In this document: positions 17,399 to 26,776 of the stretch, in pieces
Layout of the letters: each line of letters opens with the position of its first letter
How positions within the stretch are numbered: the first letter of the stretch is position 1
Source of the DNA: JAJPKK01 sp963844635
GTDB lineage: Bacteria > Pseudomonadota > Alphaproteobacteria > Rhizobiales > Xanthobacteraceae
Assembly (NCBI GenBank): GCA_963844635.1
Contig: CAWJPD010000005.1
Span: forward strand, 62,001-126,000
Direction: 5' to 3'
Length of the DNA stretch: 64,000 nucleotides
Translations under genes and position numbers: made by a program
The notes under the pieces: generated by a model
The model's input: only the letters and a program-made list of their open reading frames with translations
Database searches by the model: none
Told to the model about the DNA's origin: nothing

Positions 17399-18882
17399 TG
17401 CGCCCGCTCATCACAATCGAAAGAGCCCTAAGCGACAAACGTTTGCTCGGCGGGGCGCTGGGAGATATCTCGACTTGGCAAACTTGGCTTGCCGTCGTCA
17501 AAGCCGCGCACGGGCGCACACTCAGTGCAGCCGAACGTGAACTATTCGCCCCTGTGGCCGGCAGCCGTACACCGCCCAGCAAGCCCGTAAAAGAATTGAT
17601 CGTGGTCGCATCCCGGAGGAGCGGCAAAGGGCGCATGGGCGCCGCGCTTGCAGTTCACGCCGCTTGTTTGAGCGATCCTTCAGCGCATTTGGCACCGGGC
17701 GAAACCGGAGTTTGCGCATGTATCTCCCCAACGCGAAAACAGGCCGAAATCCTCCTCAATTATTGCAAAGGTTATCTCGAAAGTTCACCAATATTGCGGC
17801 GTGAAATTCGGGAAATTACGGCCGATGAAATTCGGCTGTGCAACGGCAACATCATTACAACCTTGGCTGCCGACTATCGCTCGTTGCGGGGACGTACACT
17901 ATTATTCGGTCTGATTGACGAAGCGTCATTTTTACGGGACGAGCGCAGCGCGACGCCGGACATCGAGGCGGCGCGTGCTCTCCTGCCCGGCCTCGCAACG
18001 ACGAACGGCATGCTGGCAATCATGTCGTCGCCTTACAAAAAGACCGGCCTCATCTATTCACGGTTCTCGAACTTTGGAAAAGACGATCCTGACACGCTTA
18101 TCGTTGCGGGCGCATCAACGGTCTTTAATCCCACTCTCGACAGCGCCCTTATCACCGCCGCGCAAGCCGCCGACCCGCTCGCTGCCAAGTCGGAGTGGTT
18201 TGGAGAATTTCGCGACGATATATCAACTTTCCTCGATCCGGCTTTGATCGAGGCCGCAACTGATCGCGGCGTTATGGTCAGGCCGCCAATTCCGGGCACT
18301 ACGTACACCGCTTTTGTTTACGCCAGCGGCGGCCGGCACGATGCCTTCAGCGCCGCAGTTACCCACAAAGAAAATGACATTGTGATCGTCGATGCGGTGT
18401 TTGAACGGCAAGCACCGTTTGACCCGGCGCTGACGACGGTCGAGGTCAGCAATTTCCTCAAGAGTTACCGGATAACCCGCACGACAGGGGACCGATACTC
18501 GGCAGGGTGGGTCAGCGGTGCTTTTGAGCGCAATAGTATCAAATACGATGTTTCTGAACGCGACCGCAGTCAAATCTATCTCGACGTGCTGCCGCTGTTC
18601 ACCTCGGGCCGGCTGCGCTTAGTCGACAATCAGCGGCTCGCAGCCCAATTCGCCGGCCTCGAACGGAAAACCTCGACAACGCGCGACCGCGTCGACCACC
18701 CCGCTTATGGTGGTGCGGACGATCTCTCTAATGCTTGCAGCGGCGCCGCCACGCTTGCTGCCAGTGCAAAGCGCCCTTTGCACATCAGCGATGAAGTTCT
18801 CGCCCGCGCCCGCATGCCATCAACCCGCAATGCGTTCTCTTTCGCAAAACCCCCGTTGGCCGTTCCTTGGCCCCGAAACTAA
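17395..18882 (+). CDS. Terminase large subunit-like protein
   Basis: The 495-residue protein has the packaging-ATPase pattern: Walker A-like VASRRSGKGRMG at about 71-82 and Walker B LLFGLIDEASFL near 171-182. A coupling segment, IMSSPYKKTGLIY, lies near 209. The C-terminal nuclease fold opens with TAFVYASGGRHDAF near 305, where relatives normally have an aspartate (FVDxSGG); here it is tyrosine. Later blocks (TTGDRYSAGW, VDHPAYGGADDLSNA) are kept. Known family members package phage DNA or occur in islands lacking other phage genes, as here. Nuclease activity may be lost. Confidence 0.8.
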   Translation: MMRPLITIERALSDKRLLGGALGDISTWQTWLAVVKAAHGRTLSAAERELFAPVAGSRTPPSKPVKELIVVASRRSGKGRMGAALAVHAACLSDPSAHLAPGETGVCACISPTRKQAEILLNYCKGYLESSPILRREIREITADEIRLCNGNIITTLAADYRSLRGRTLLFGLIDEASFLRDERSATPDIEAARALLPGLATTNGMLAIMSSPYKKTGLIYSRFSNFGKDDPDTLIVAGASTVFNPTLDSALITAAQAADPLAAKSEWFGEFRDDISTFLDPALIEAATDRGVMVRPPIPGTTYTAFVYASGGRHDAFSAAVTHKENDIVIVDAVFERQAPFDPALTTVEVSNFLKSYRITRTTGDRYSAGWVSGAFERNSIKYDVSERDRSQIYLDVLPLFTSGRLRLVDNQRLAAQFAGLERKTSTTRDRVDHPAYGGADDLSNACSGAATLAASAKRPLHISDEVLARARMPSTRNAFSFAKPPLAVPWPRN

Positions 18883-18892
18883 GGAGAAACAC

Positions 18893-19342
18893 ATGCCAAG
18901 AATGTTGAGTGATGGTTATATCGCCGGCTTTCGTGCTGGGCTGGCAGGCCGCCCGCGTCGTTATCAAAATCCAGAGGGCGCTTTTGACGCTATGCCCGAC
19001 GAAATCGACCACGAAGCAAGTGTGGAGTTAATTAGTTTCCTCGAAGCCAAGCTAACCAAGCAGGCAGACTTCGACCGTGCTTTGCAGCTGCTTGAGAAAG
19101 TCGCCCCCGGCAGCGTCGGCGAAATGAGCGAAGAAGAACCGGATCGCGAGACCGAAGCAAGTGGCTACCATCAACCCCCATATTTCAAAGGTATGCCCGT
19201 TGTCGGTAAGGGGCCGCTGGATCGTCGCCGTGCGCACGACCGGCGCCTTGCCGCAGACCATGCGCTGAAACAGCTGTCGCGAGGCGCCGCAAGCTTTGCG
19301 GAAATGTTTCCGTCGGCCATGCGGATTAAACCTGAGTATTGA
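18893..19342 (+). CDS. Hypothetical protein following the terminase
   Basis: The ATG at 18893 has AAGGAG seven bases upstream and gives 149 residues. The protein begins MPRMLSDGYIAGFRAGLAGR, is acidic in the middle (EMSEEEPDRETEASG) and basic near the end (DRRRAHDRRLAADHALK). There is no membrane segment. It lies ten bases after the terminase stop and abuts the next gene, so it is part of the same operon. No family recognised; a portal or scaffold role cannot be supported. Confidence 0.55.
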   Translation: MPRMLSDGYIAGFRAGLAGRPRRYQNPEGAFDAMPDEIDHEASVELISFLEAKLTKQADFDRALQLLEKVAPGSVGEMSEEEPDRETEASGYHQPPYFKGMPVVGKGPLDRRRAHDRRLAADHALKQLSRGAASFAEMFPSAMRIKPEY

Positions 19343-19344
19343 AC

Positions 19345-20049
19345 ATGCCGGCGAATGTAGTCAGAATCCGTCGCAGTCGCAGTCAGCCGGCGCGCAGTCT
19401 CGAACGTACGGCGCTTGCTGACGCCATTCAAAAGCACGGCGAGGCCGAAGGTGCCGTCGCAGCGGCCCGCGCCCGACTGGCCACCGCCAATGAGGCCACC
19501 GCACAAGCCGAGACCACCCTTGCGTCGTGCACCGCTGCGGTCGCGACCGCGCGTGACCAACGTGCGGCCGAGATCGCCGGCGGCAGCCGTACCGCTACGG
19601 ACATCAAAGCCGCACGCACCGCAGAGACAGACGCTGCCGATCACCTCGCGGCTGCCCGCGCTGCCATTGCGGCCACAGAAAAAGCAGTGAGCCAGGCGGA
19701 ACGCAATGCGCGCGATACCGAGCGGGCTTTAGACGCAGCCATCCGTACGGTGTTGAAGGCCGAGATACCCGCGCAGAAACTGTTGGATGCGGCGGAGGAT
19801 GCGCAACAGGCCTTGGTGGAACTCCGGCTTCTCCTCCGCCACCTCGACGGGGAGCAATTGCTCTGCGGTGACCTGCGTGCGGATATCCGGGTGTTCCTTG
19901 ACCATAACCTGGAGGACGCACTGCCGGGCAGCCGGTGGCACGCCTCATGGGAAAAGTGGGACACCCATAGGTGTCCGATGCGGCAGGGATGGGAAAGCGC
20001 CGCCGAGGCATTGCGGTCGGACCCGGACGCGGAGCTGCCGAGCGTTTGA
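19345..20049 (+). CDS. Alanine-rich coiled-coil protein
   Basis: A long coiled coil fills residues about 20-150 (AEGAVAAARARLATANEATA, RNARDTERALDAAIRTVLKA), followed by a short globular C-terminus (LLCGDLRADIRVFLDHNLED). The start is ATG 19345; a TTG at 19339 overlaps the previous stop and could also serve. It ends the island's phage-like operon. Such proteins may be structural or regulatory, but no family is recognised. Confidence 0.55.
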   Translation: MPANVVRIRRSRSQPARSLERTALADAIQKHGEAEGAVAAARARLATANEATAQAETTLASCTAAVATARDQRAAEIAGGSRTATDIKAARTAETDAADHLAAARAAIAATEKAVSQAERNARDTERALDAAIRTVLKAEIPAQKLLDAAEDAQQALVELRLLLRHLDGEQLLCGDLRADIRVFLDHNLEDALPGSRWHASWEKWDTHRCPMRQGWESAAEALRSDPDAELPSV

Positions 20050-20258
20050 TCTCTGCCGGCTTTTCGGCATTTCGGCCGGCACAGTGGGGCGGTCTGTTCC
20101 AGGTTACTCATCAGCTGGCACAGATCGTTCTCACGCCGCATGCCGTTGTCCTGCGACGGCGGCTGCCATCGCGTTTCTCATTCGTTGACGCGGATTTTCG
20201 ATGAGTTCAGTTTTTCGGCTGTCCACTAGCAATGATAGCATCGCCCTCGCGGTGCCTT

Positions 20259-20405
20259 TCAATATGGCGCCGACACCACTCCGCTAACTCTGCATCGTCC
20301 CGCGGCTGTCGCCCCTTCGAGGATTTCAAACCCGTTGGCGGCTACCTCTCGAAACAGTTCCTTGTTGGTCATGACGGACGTATCCCTTTGGTCGGTCATG
20401 ATCAT
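20259..20405 (-). CDS. Small hypothetical protein in an otherwise empty 600-base stretch
   Basis: From ATG 20405, with GGAGGG just upstream, a 48-residue frame begins MIMTDQRDTSVMTNKELFRE. The ribosome-binding site and sensible composition give some support. The rest of 20050-20671 shows no gene. Confidence 0.35.
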   Translation of the reverse strand: MIMTDQRDTSVMTNKELFREVAANGFEILEGATAAGRCRVSGVVSAPY

Positions 20406-20671
20406 GCCCTCCGGTAAATCTGGTGCGATCGCGGGCTGAGCCGACCTGGCACCGGACAAACGAACTGAGAAATAGAAGAGAAATAAGGGACGCCCCAACT
20501 ACCCGCGTCTGAGAGCGAGAGCGATGCGTCACCGGCTTGCATTGTCTACTCCATGGGGATGGACTTCATCAACCCCACTATACCATCGGATGCGGGCCGG
20601 GCGATTACGGGATCGGGGGCCGGCGCCATGAACCTCAGCCTTACGGCTTAGAATAAGCCGCACTCCTGAGC

Positions 20672-21125
20672 TTAATCTTGCCGCGCGAGATTGAAATTGT
20701 CCTCAAACCGCTGGAACAGTTTGGCGATCTCATCTATGCGCCAATAGCGCTCATCGGCGTTTGTTGCAGTTGGGCTATTTTGTCGCGCCGTACTGTCGGC
20801 AAGACTCCGAGGGATCAGAAAACTTCGGCGTTCTCTTTTGTCGTCGCAATTCAGTAGAACGATAGCCAGCCAATCAAAGGTGTCGTTCACGAAATAGCTC
20901 ACAAAGGCTTGTCCTGCCTTGTAGGTACGTGAACTTCACCGAGATACGCAGCGGTGGCGAGCTATCTTGCGGCTGGGCAATCACGTCGTAGCCGGGCCAG
21001 TTATCCGGCACCTTGAGAGCCGGGATGCCCGCAAGGGTCAATTCGGCCGCGACAAGCATCTCACAGGCGTCGCCCATCTGCTTCGACGTGTACAATCTCG
21101 CTGGTTTCGTCTCAGTCAAAGACAC
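20672..21125 (-). pseudogene. PD-(D/E)XK nuclease-like protein, frameshifted
   Basis: The first frame (21125 down to about 20924) reads GDACEMLVAAELTLAGIPAL, then WPGYDVIAQP and LRISVKFTY, which supplies the E...D...xVK pattern of restriction-type nucleases. The second frame continues AGQAFVSYFVNDTFDWLAIV, then RRSFLIPRSLAD and RIDEIAKLFQRFEDNFNLA to the stop. One extra base near 20924 accounts for the switch. Corrected, the product is about 150 residues. Role unknown; defence or a mobile-element function is possible. Confidence 0.6.
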
Positions 21126-21204
21126 GGGTCATGACCTCCCGCTACCATTGTTCGTCAATCCACAACTTCAACCGCGACCGGCCTGGAGCTTGTTTCGGCC
21201 TAAA

Positions 21205-22032
21205 TTAGTGATAGTTTCCGGTTAGCTTACGCTCGACCACATCGAGTTGATCCAGCTCAGGACCATTCGCCAGTTTTTGGCATGCGGTGATGAGGTTTAT
21301 GCCGCTTCCGCCTACGCTATGGGTACCGATCCTGCTCAGCACGTCAGAAAGGACCTGGGTCATGTCCGCGTCCGCAACGGCCCATTCTGCTGCCGAGAGA
21401 CGGTGACGTTGGCGTTCATTTTCATATATCAGTTGACGGGCCTCCCTAAAAATCGTGAAATACCGATCGCTTCGTAATTGACATATCCCTGCTGCATAAG
21501 CGATTCCGAAATTTATTTGAAATGGTCTCATCGTCGCTTCATATTCAAGCAGTGCAGGCGATGGATTGGCCTTACCCTGTGTCGCCTGCGCGCGACGTTT
21601 CTTTTCTGCCTCTGCCGTCGCCGCCTGTTGCTGTGCCTCGTGCCGCCGTTCTTCCGCCGCTCTGTCAGCTTCAAGCTTGAGCCTAAACCGCTCATATTGC
21701 GCTTGCTCCTCCGCAATCTCAGCCGCCGTGCCTGTTCCGAAGGTACCGTCCGGCCTCTGGTAGATAGGGGTGGACGGGCAGGAGACCCCTGTCGCGAACA
21801 TTCCCGCTATCCCACTCAGTACCTTGCCGCTCTGGAGCATGCGATCAGTGTACTCGCGCGCATTCGCGCAGCGCGATCCCTCATTGGAGGGCAGCGTCCT
21901 TGTAATGTACTGGGGTGGGATTGGCGCAGCCTTCGTGTCGTTGCTATCCGTTTGTCCCGACTGTGATCGTGCCTGCACAAGCCAGACGCTGGTCATCGCA
22001 AGCCCGCAAGCAATTCTTATGAGCGCACGCAT
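21205..22032 (-). CDS. Exported coiled-coil protein upstream of nothing known, partner candidate of the Mrr protein
   Basis: The 275-residue protein has a signal peptide (RIACGLAMTSVWLVQARS). Next come a cysteine-containing segment (SRCANAREYTDRMLQSGKVL), a charged coiled coil (EEQAQYERFRLKLEADRAAE, then an AEKKRRAQ stretch) and a C-terminal domain with ACQKLANGPELDQLDVVERK. It lies 173 bases downstream of the membrane-anchored Mrr gene on the same strand, and both encode exported or membrane-bound products with low GC for this genome. No domain recognised. A joint role is inferred from position only. Confidence 0.55.
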   Translation of the reverse strand: MRALIRIACGLAMTSVWLVQARSQSGQTDSNDTKAAPIPPQYITRTLPSNEGSRCANAREYTDRMLQSGKVLSGIAGMFATGVSCPSTPIYQRPDGTFGTGTAAEIAEEQAQYERFRLKLEADRAAEERRHEAQQQAATAEAEKKRRAQATQGKANPSPALLEYEATMRPFQINFGIAYAAGICQLRSDRYFTIFREARQLIYENERQRHRLSAAEWAVADADMTQVLSDVLSRIGTHSVGGSGINLITACQKLANGPELDQLDVVERKLTGNYH

Positions 22033-22205
22033 CTTCGCAATCTCACTGTGGCTTGGAGGAAAATCGATAAAACCAAGTAGTCGGTTCGGCAGCCAAAAAC
22101 TATTCCAATCAAACAGAGTACATTCTAGCCGGTCTAGACCGCCGCATATGCTGCTACACGAACTGCGCTGTCATCCTAATATCACGATGAAAAGCATCAC
22201 CGTAC

Positions 22206-23549
22206 TCATGCGCTAGCGCCTTTCCTGAATGGAACAATATTCAGGCGCGGGTCGGCGCCCTGATCCGCTTCCCGCGTGTTAGGCCAAATAAACTCATCGA
22301 TCTGTCGCAAATCAGTAAAGTGGAGAAGCAGGACATTGTTTGTTGACGCGAGTTGTTCAGCGTCCCGGGTATATCTGTTATTCGTTACTACAATTCCATA
22401 ATGGGCTTTTTCGTGTGCTCTTGCTGCCGCAACTTCTTGAACCGCTTTGTTTCCGACAGGTCGCGCATAGAGTTTGCATTGCAGTACCACACGAACGCCG
22501 TCTTTTTCGCCGACAACATCAACCCCTTGGTCTCTACTTTGCATCGTCACTCGAGCTTTCCAGCCGATCAGCCGAAGTTGCTCGGCACAAAATGCTTCAA
22601 ACTCGCTTGGAGTCATGTCATCTGAAAACGATTGAAATGCTGGATGTTCCAGTGTTGTTCGTTCCACGAGGGCATATATGAATGTCTTGATATCTTGGTG
22701 TTCTTCACGGAGGAGTTTTAGTTGTTCAGAAGTTAGCTCGGAATAGACATGATGTTCGATAAAGTGGTCAATCTCTTTAATCCACTTACCGATAAATTGC
22801 TTGCCATATGCATCTACTTCTACTAACTGCGCCCTCCTTCTCACTAATGCGGGTAAATGGCTTCGGATCGTAGCTCCGATCGAGGCTACCGCCTGCTGGA
22901 GCAGCATTTTTCGGGCACGCCGATTGCCAATTGAGAATGGAATATATAAGAGCAGTCCAAGAAAGACAGCTACAACAACCCAAAGCCAAGCAGACTCGGA
23001 AGAACCGACAGGTCTGCTTGTGGTATCCGGGAGTTGCACGTGGGTGTTGAAAGCGACTGCGGCGCTTTCCGTTGCTTGTGCGGGCCGCGCAGCCACGCGC
23101 GCCTGTGGTGGTGGCGGGCTTGTTTGCGCCAAAGCGGAGCCACTGCTTTCTAGATCAAAGTTAGGATGCAGAATGAGAGGTGCTCCGGGCGGGTTCTCCG
23201 ATCGAAGCAAGCCCGTCGGTCCCGCTGCCCGCGAAATCTCGACAAAGGCAAAGCCGATAAAGGGGGCGAAATGCGGCTGCACCACCTGTACCTGCACCAT
23301 GCGGCGCCCGCGAACATTCGAACCCACGTCTTGCAATTCAAACACTTGCGTTGACGGCGCCAATGGCCAGCATTCAAAAGCCGCATCGGGCGCAAAATCC
23401 GAATGACGCTGAACGTATTGGAGGGCGCGTTGTTGGTCTCGACAAATGACCTCCCCCGGCGCGATTTGAAGCTGTTTGGCGGCATACGCTGAACCGGCCC
23501 CCACGATGTTCGAAGCCAGGACAAGAATGCCTAGAAGGCAGCTACGCAT
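22206..23549 (-). CDS. Membrane-anchored Mrr-type restriction endonuclease
   Basis: The 447-residue protein has a signal peptide (residues 1-23), about 160 exported residues with a proline-rich linker, and one membrane helix at about 188-208. The cytoplasmic part ends in an Mrr catalytic domain: SEFEAFCAEQLRLIGW (Glu316/318), QGVDVVGEKDG (Asp344) and VVLQCKLY (Gln357, Lys359). LHFTDLRQIDEF closes it. All active-site residues are present. Mrr enzymes usually cut modified DNA; tethering to the membrane is less common and would place the nuclease at the site of DNA entry. The lower GC content and island location point to acquisition by transfer. Confidence 0.82.
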   Translation of the reverse strand: MRSCLLGILVLASNIVGAGSAYAAKQLQIAPGEVICRDQQRALQYVQRHSDFAPDAAFECWPLAPSTQVFELQDVGSNVRGRRMVQVQVVQPHFAPFIGFAFVEISRAAGPTGLLRSENPPGAPLILHPNFDLESSGSALAQTSPPPPQARVAARPAQATESAAVAFNTHVQLPDTTSRPVGSSESAWLWVVVAVFLGLLLYIPFSIGNRRARKMLLQQAVASIGATIRSHLPALVRRRAQLVEVDAYGKQFIGKWIKEIDHFIEHHVYSELTSEQLKLLREEHQDIKTFIYALVERTTLEHPAFQSFSDDMTPSEFEAFCAEQLRLIGWKARVTMQSRDQGVDVVGEKDGVRVVLQCKLYARPVGNKAVQEVAAARAHEKAHYGIVVTNNRYTRDAEQLASTNNVLLLHFTDLRQIDEFIWPNTREADQGADPRLNIVPFRKGASA

Positions 23550-23953
23550 GTTCGCCCCCCCTTCTGGGGACTCCGTGCAAGGCGCTCTCTTGTAGGTTCC
23601 GAAGGCTCGCTTTCATGCAACTGTTGATGGCAGCATGGTCGGACCCGCAACCATACTCTATAGATTGGGCCGGCTGGCGACCTTGCAGTCTGAAGCCCAC
23701 ATTAGCCAAATCATGGCGGTCTAACCACAAAAAGCAGGCCAAGCTTTCTGCGCCCAATGCCCGCCCTGTACGGCAGCCCCACGTTTTTCCGCCCACGAGC
23801 CGATTAACGCCCCATCAAAGATTACCCCCACGCCGGAACGGTGACCAGTAGGGAACTCGGAAAATGTCCGTTGATTGGGGTCAAGCCGCCACCGCGGCGC
23901 GTGGTGCTAACCGACGCGATTGACCCTGAACCGACAATTCCAAGCCCATACTA
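23550..23953. other. Non-coding stretch
   Basis: No credible reading frame, RNA gene or repeat family was recognised between the Mrr gene and the substrate-binding protein remnant. Short frames on both strands lack ribosome-binding sites and protein-like composition. Confidence 0.4.
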
Positions 23954-24948
23954 CTATTCAACCACCTCGTCAGCGAGCGCCAGCACTGCAGGGGGCAATT
24001 CCAAGCCGATGGCTTTCGCCGTCTTTAGATTGAGGACGAACGGGAACTTGGTCGGATACTGGACAGGCAGATCGCTTGGGTTGGCGCCGCGAAGAATACG
24101 ATCGATATACGACGCAGCGCCGCGAGCCATTTCAGCAAAATCAGGTCCGTAGGACATAAGAAGGCCGTCCGAGACAATCTTTCCGGCTCCAAACATTGTC
24201 GGCAACTTGTGCTCCAAGGCCAACCTCATGATTGATTGGAAGTTATCTTCCACATACGGTCCAGTCATGAGAAGGCCACCGTTTGGCTCAGCCGCGAACG
24301 CATCGACCGAACGGGCGATTTCATCTGAGTTGCTGGCAGGCATTGTTAGAATCGTTATTCCGAGTTGCGCCGCCGCCGCGCGGATTACGCTGCCAAATAC
24401 CTGGGTTTGGGGCACTTGTCGTGGATCAGAGAGGTGCGCCACTCTGGTCAGTCGTGGTGCCGCCATCTTGAGCAAATTAAGCCACTTGCCGCCCAGGGAC
24501 TCGAACGAGTTGGCGAAACCGGTGGCGTTTCCTTTGGCCTGGCTATTCCGCTCACCAAATTGTTTGCAGCTGGGTCGGCGCCACCTACGAAAACGATGGG
24601 GATGGTCCGGGTTCGTAACTGTGCCGCTCGGACTGCGGCCCCCCCGAACGCGAAGATCACATCAGGTTTAAGCTTCGCAAGTTGCTCGGCCTCCGAGGCG
24701 AGTCGGTCGGGATCACCGCCCGACGTGCGGTAGTCGATGCGCATATTACCACCGACAGTCCAACCCAATGCCCCTAGTTCTTTCTCGAGCGCTGCGCTCA
24801 CGGTCATTTCGAACGGACCTCCGGTGAGCGCGGATAACCAAACAATGCGCCGTACTCGCTGCTCCCGTTGCGCATCCGCTTCAAGGGGGCGGAAGACCAG
24901 CAACGTGCCCCCACAGCAAAGCCCCGCGATGAACTCGCGCCGTCGCAT
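23954..24948 (-). pseudogene. ABC transporter substrate-binding protein, frameshifted
   Basis: The first frame starts MRRREFIAGLCCGGTLLVF (Tat-like signal) and covers VRRIVWLSALTGGPFEMTV to NNLVSGIAR. The second frame takes over near 24534 (GNATGFANSFESLGGKWL) and ends LELPPAVLALADEVVE. One missing base explains the break. The protein is an ABC_sub_bind (PF04392-type) periplasmic binding protein and shares its plan with the intact gene directly upstream. Neither has permease or ATPase partners here, as is common for this group in Rhizobiales. Confidence 0.75.
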
Positions 24949-24959
24949 CGGTAAGCCTC

Positions 24960-25940
24960 CTATTCGATGACCTCAGTGGCTCGCAGCAGCGTCGGGGTCG
25001 GCACCTCGATGCCGAGCGCCCTCGCGGTCTTGAGGTTCAGGACCATTTCGATGCGGGTGGACTGCTGGACCGGCAAGTCGGCCGGCTTCTCGCCCTTTAG
25101 AATGCGGCCGACATAGGTGCCTTCAAGGCGCGCTGCATCCGTAATGCTGGGTCCGTAGCTCATAAGACCACCCGCCTCGACGTATTCGCGATACGGATAT
25201 ATTGCAGGCACTGCATAGCGAGCCGCCAGCTCAGTGAATTGATGGCGCTGATTGGAAAAAAAGGCGTTGCTGGAGGGCAGCAGTGCGCGAATGCCCTGCG
25301 AAGGAAAGCTTGCGAATGCGTCAGCGATTTCGGCCGCGGTGTTGGCATAAAAGACCGTCAAATCAACTCCTAGAAGGCGCGCGGCAGCTTCGGCCTCGAC
25401 GATTTGTCCTGAGGCGCCGCCGGTCGGATCGATGAGGAAGGCGATCGACTTTATTGCGGGCACGATCTCATGCAGCAGCTCAAGTCGCTTTGGGACAAGC
25501 GCTCCGGTGAGGAAAAACACGCCGGTGACGTTACCGCCAGGGCGATTGAGGCTCGGCACGAGGCCAAGTGTGACCGGGTCGTTAGCCGTCCCAAACACGA
25601 TCGGGATCGACGCGGATGCCGCTTTTGCCGCCCGTACAAAGAGGATGCCGGCTCCAACCGATGCAATTACGTTGACGTTCCGTCGCACGAGGTCCTCGAC
25701 CAGCGCAGGTAGCCGAGAATTTTGGCCTTCCGCATGGCGGTATAAAATCTCGACATTCTGTCCTTCGACATAGCCCTGCTCACCAAGGCCTCGGCGAAAT
25801 GCAGCACTCACATAGTCGTCGGTGCTTTCGATCCCGGGGTTAACATATCCGATCACCGGCGGGGGCCGGCGCTGCGCTCGCGCTACAAGTGGCCACCCCG
25901 CTGCTGCGCCAAGACCCGTGATGAAATCCCGCCGTCGCAT
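24960..25940 (-). CDS. ABC transporter substrate-binding protein (ABC_sub_bind family)
   Basis: The 326-residue protein starts MRRRDFITGLGAAAGWPLVA, a twin-arginine type signal. It has the type I binding-protein fold: IGYVNPGIESTDDYVSAAFR, then VRAAKAASASIPIVFGTAND, LNRPGGNVTGVFF, AEAAARLLGVDLTVFYAN and LMSYGPSITDAARLEGTYVG. Family members bind small ligands (often aromatic or amide-like) in the periplasm; the ligand here is unknown. It lies 12 bases upstream of the broken homologue, suggesting a tandem duplication. No transporter genes adjoin. Confidence 0.88.
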   Translation of the reverse strand: MRRRDFITGLGAAAGWPLVARAQRRPPPVIGYVNPGIESTDDYVSAAFRRGLGEQGYVEGQNVEILYRHAEGQNSRLPALVEDLVRRNVNVIASVGAGILFVRAAKAASASIPIVFGTANDPVTLGLVPSLNRPGGNVTGVFFLTGALVPKRLELLHEIVPAIKSIAFLIDPTGGASGQIVEAEAAARLLGVDLTVFYANTAAEIADAFASFPSQGIRALLPSSNAFFSNQRHQFTELAARYAVPAIYPYREYVEAGGLMSYGPSITDAARLEGTYVGRILKGEKPADLPVQQSTRIEMVLNLKTARALGIEVPTPTLLRATEVIE

Positions 25941-26281
25941 TGCTGATCCTCGCGCTGATTTAGGCAGCGTACCGTGATCCCGATCGCATGGAAACCGCCC
26001 GGTTTAGGCAAGCGATTTGCTACACCCGCGATGTCTCTTGTTGGCCCATTGCGTCGTTACAGCAAACGGCCCGCCCGGCGCGATGGGGTGCTAAGCGGAC
26101 GGTGCCTCGTCTCCCCCGCTCAGCAACCCTGGCCGCGTTGTACACAACCGCGAAGCTGGATACAGGCACGCCCGAGGGCCGCGGGGCGGGGATAGGGTCA
26201 TGTGCCGGCCCAGCTGTAGTACTCGTGGTGCTACGAAATGCGCTCCACGACATGGTTGTCGTGGAGCGCGAGTAACAAAAG
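25941..26281. other. Non-coding stretch
   Basis: No gene with protein-like composition was found. A short inverted repeat around 26231-26267 (ATGCGCTCCACGACATGG and TGTCGTGGAGCGC) could form a hairpin near the right end of the island. Confidence 0.35.
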
Positions 26282-26551
26282 CTAGGCCGCGGTCAATACC
26301 TGCCGCGCCTTAATATCAGCGACGATAGCCCTTGCACACCCGGCGTAGGTCCGCCGACTGACTTCGAGACCATGCTCGCAAAGCCAGTCAAACAACCTGC
26401 CTGGCATGATGTCGGTACAATTCCACACGAGCTTGCACGCCCTTGAGATCGGGATTTGGTGCGGCTGATAGTGGATTTCGTACTCGACTGTCGGTTCGTC
26501 CCCGATGCCATTCCACTCTGCCCAGGCCCAAAAGGCGGCCTCGGCAGTAAC
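26282..26551 (-). pseudogene. Fragment of a hypothetical protein, no start codon visible
   Basis: An open frame on the minus strand reads VTAEAAFWAWAEWNGIGDEP, then EYEIHYQPHQIPISRACKLV, MPGRLFDWLCEHGLEVSRRT and ADIKARQVLTAA to a TAG. The composition is clearly protein-like, but a TAA stands just upstream of the first residue shown, and no start lies before the middle of the frame. It is probably a truncated or frameshifted gene at the right edge of the island. Confidence 0.45.
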
Positions 26552-26776
26552 TTAAAATGAATGCAGGGACTGGCCGCGCGAAGCCCGCCTCTTAGGTGCC
26601 CGGCCGCCTTGCGACGCACCGGTAAGGCCCGTACGGCCGGGGGGCATTTGCCGGGCAGGGCCCCCGGGCTGCAACAGGATTTGGTAAGGCCCCACAATAG
26701 GCTAGTGCGCGGCCGGTAGTTAATCCGGGGGTTAACTTAGAAAAGTCAAAAATAGTGCAATGATTTCAACGTCATA

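Noticed and set aside
24400..24500. GGGACTCGAACGAGT-like sequence considered as a tRNA T-arm
   Set aside because: No acceptor, D or anticodon arms surround it; it is inside the binding-protein pseudogene.
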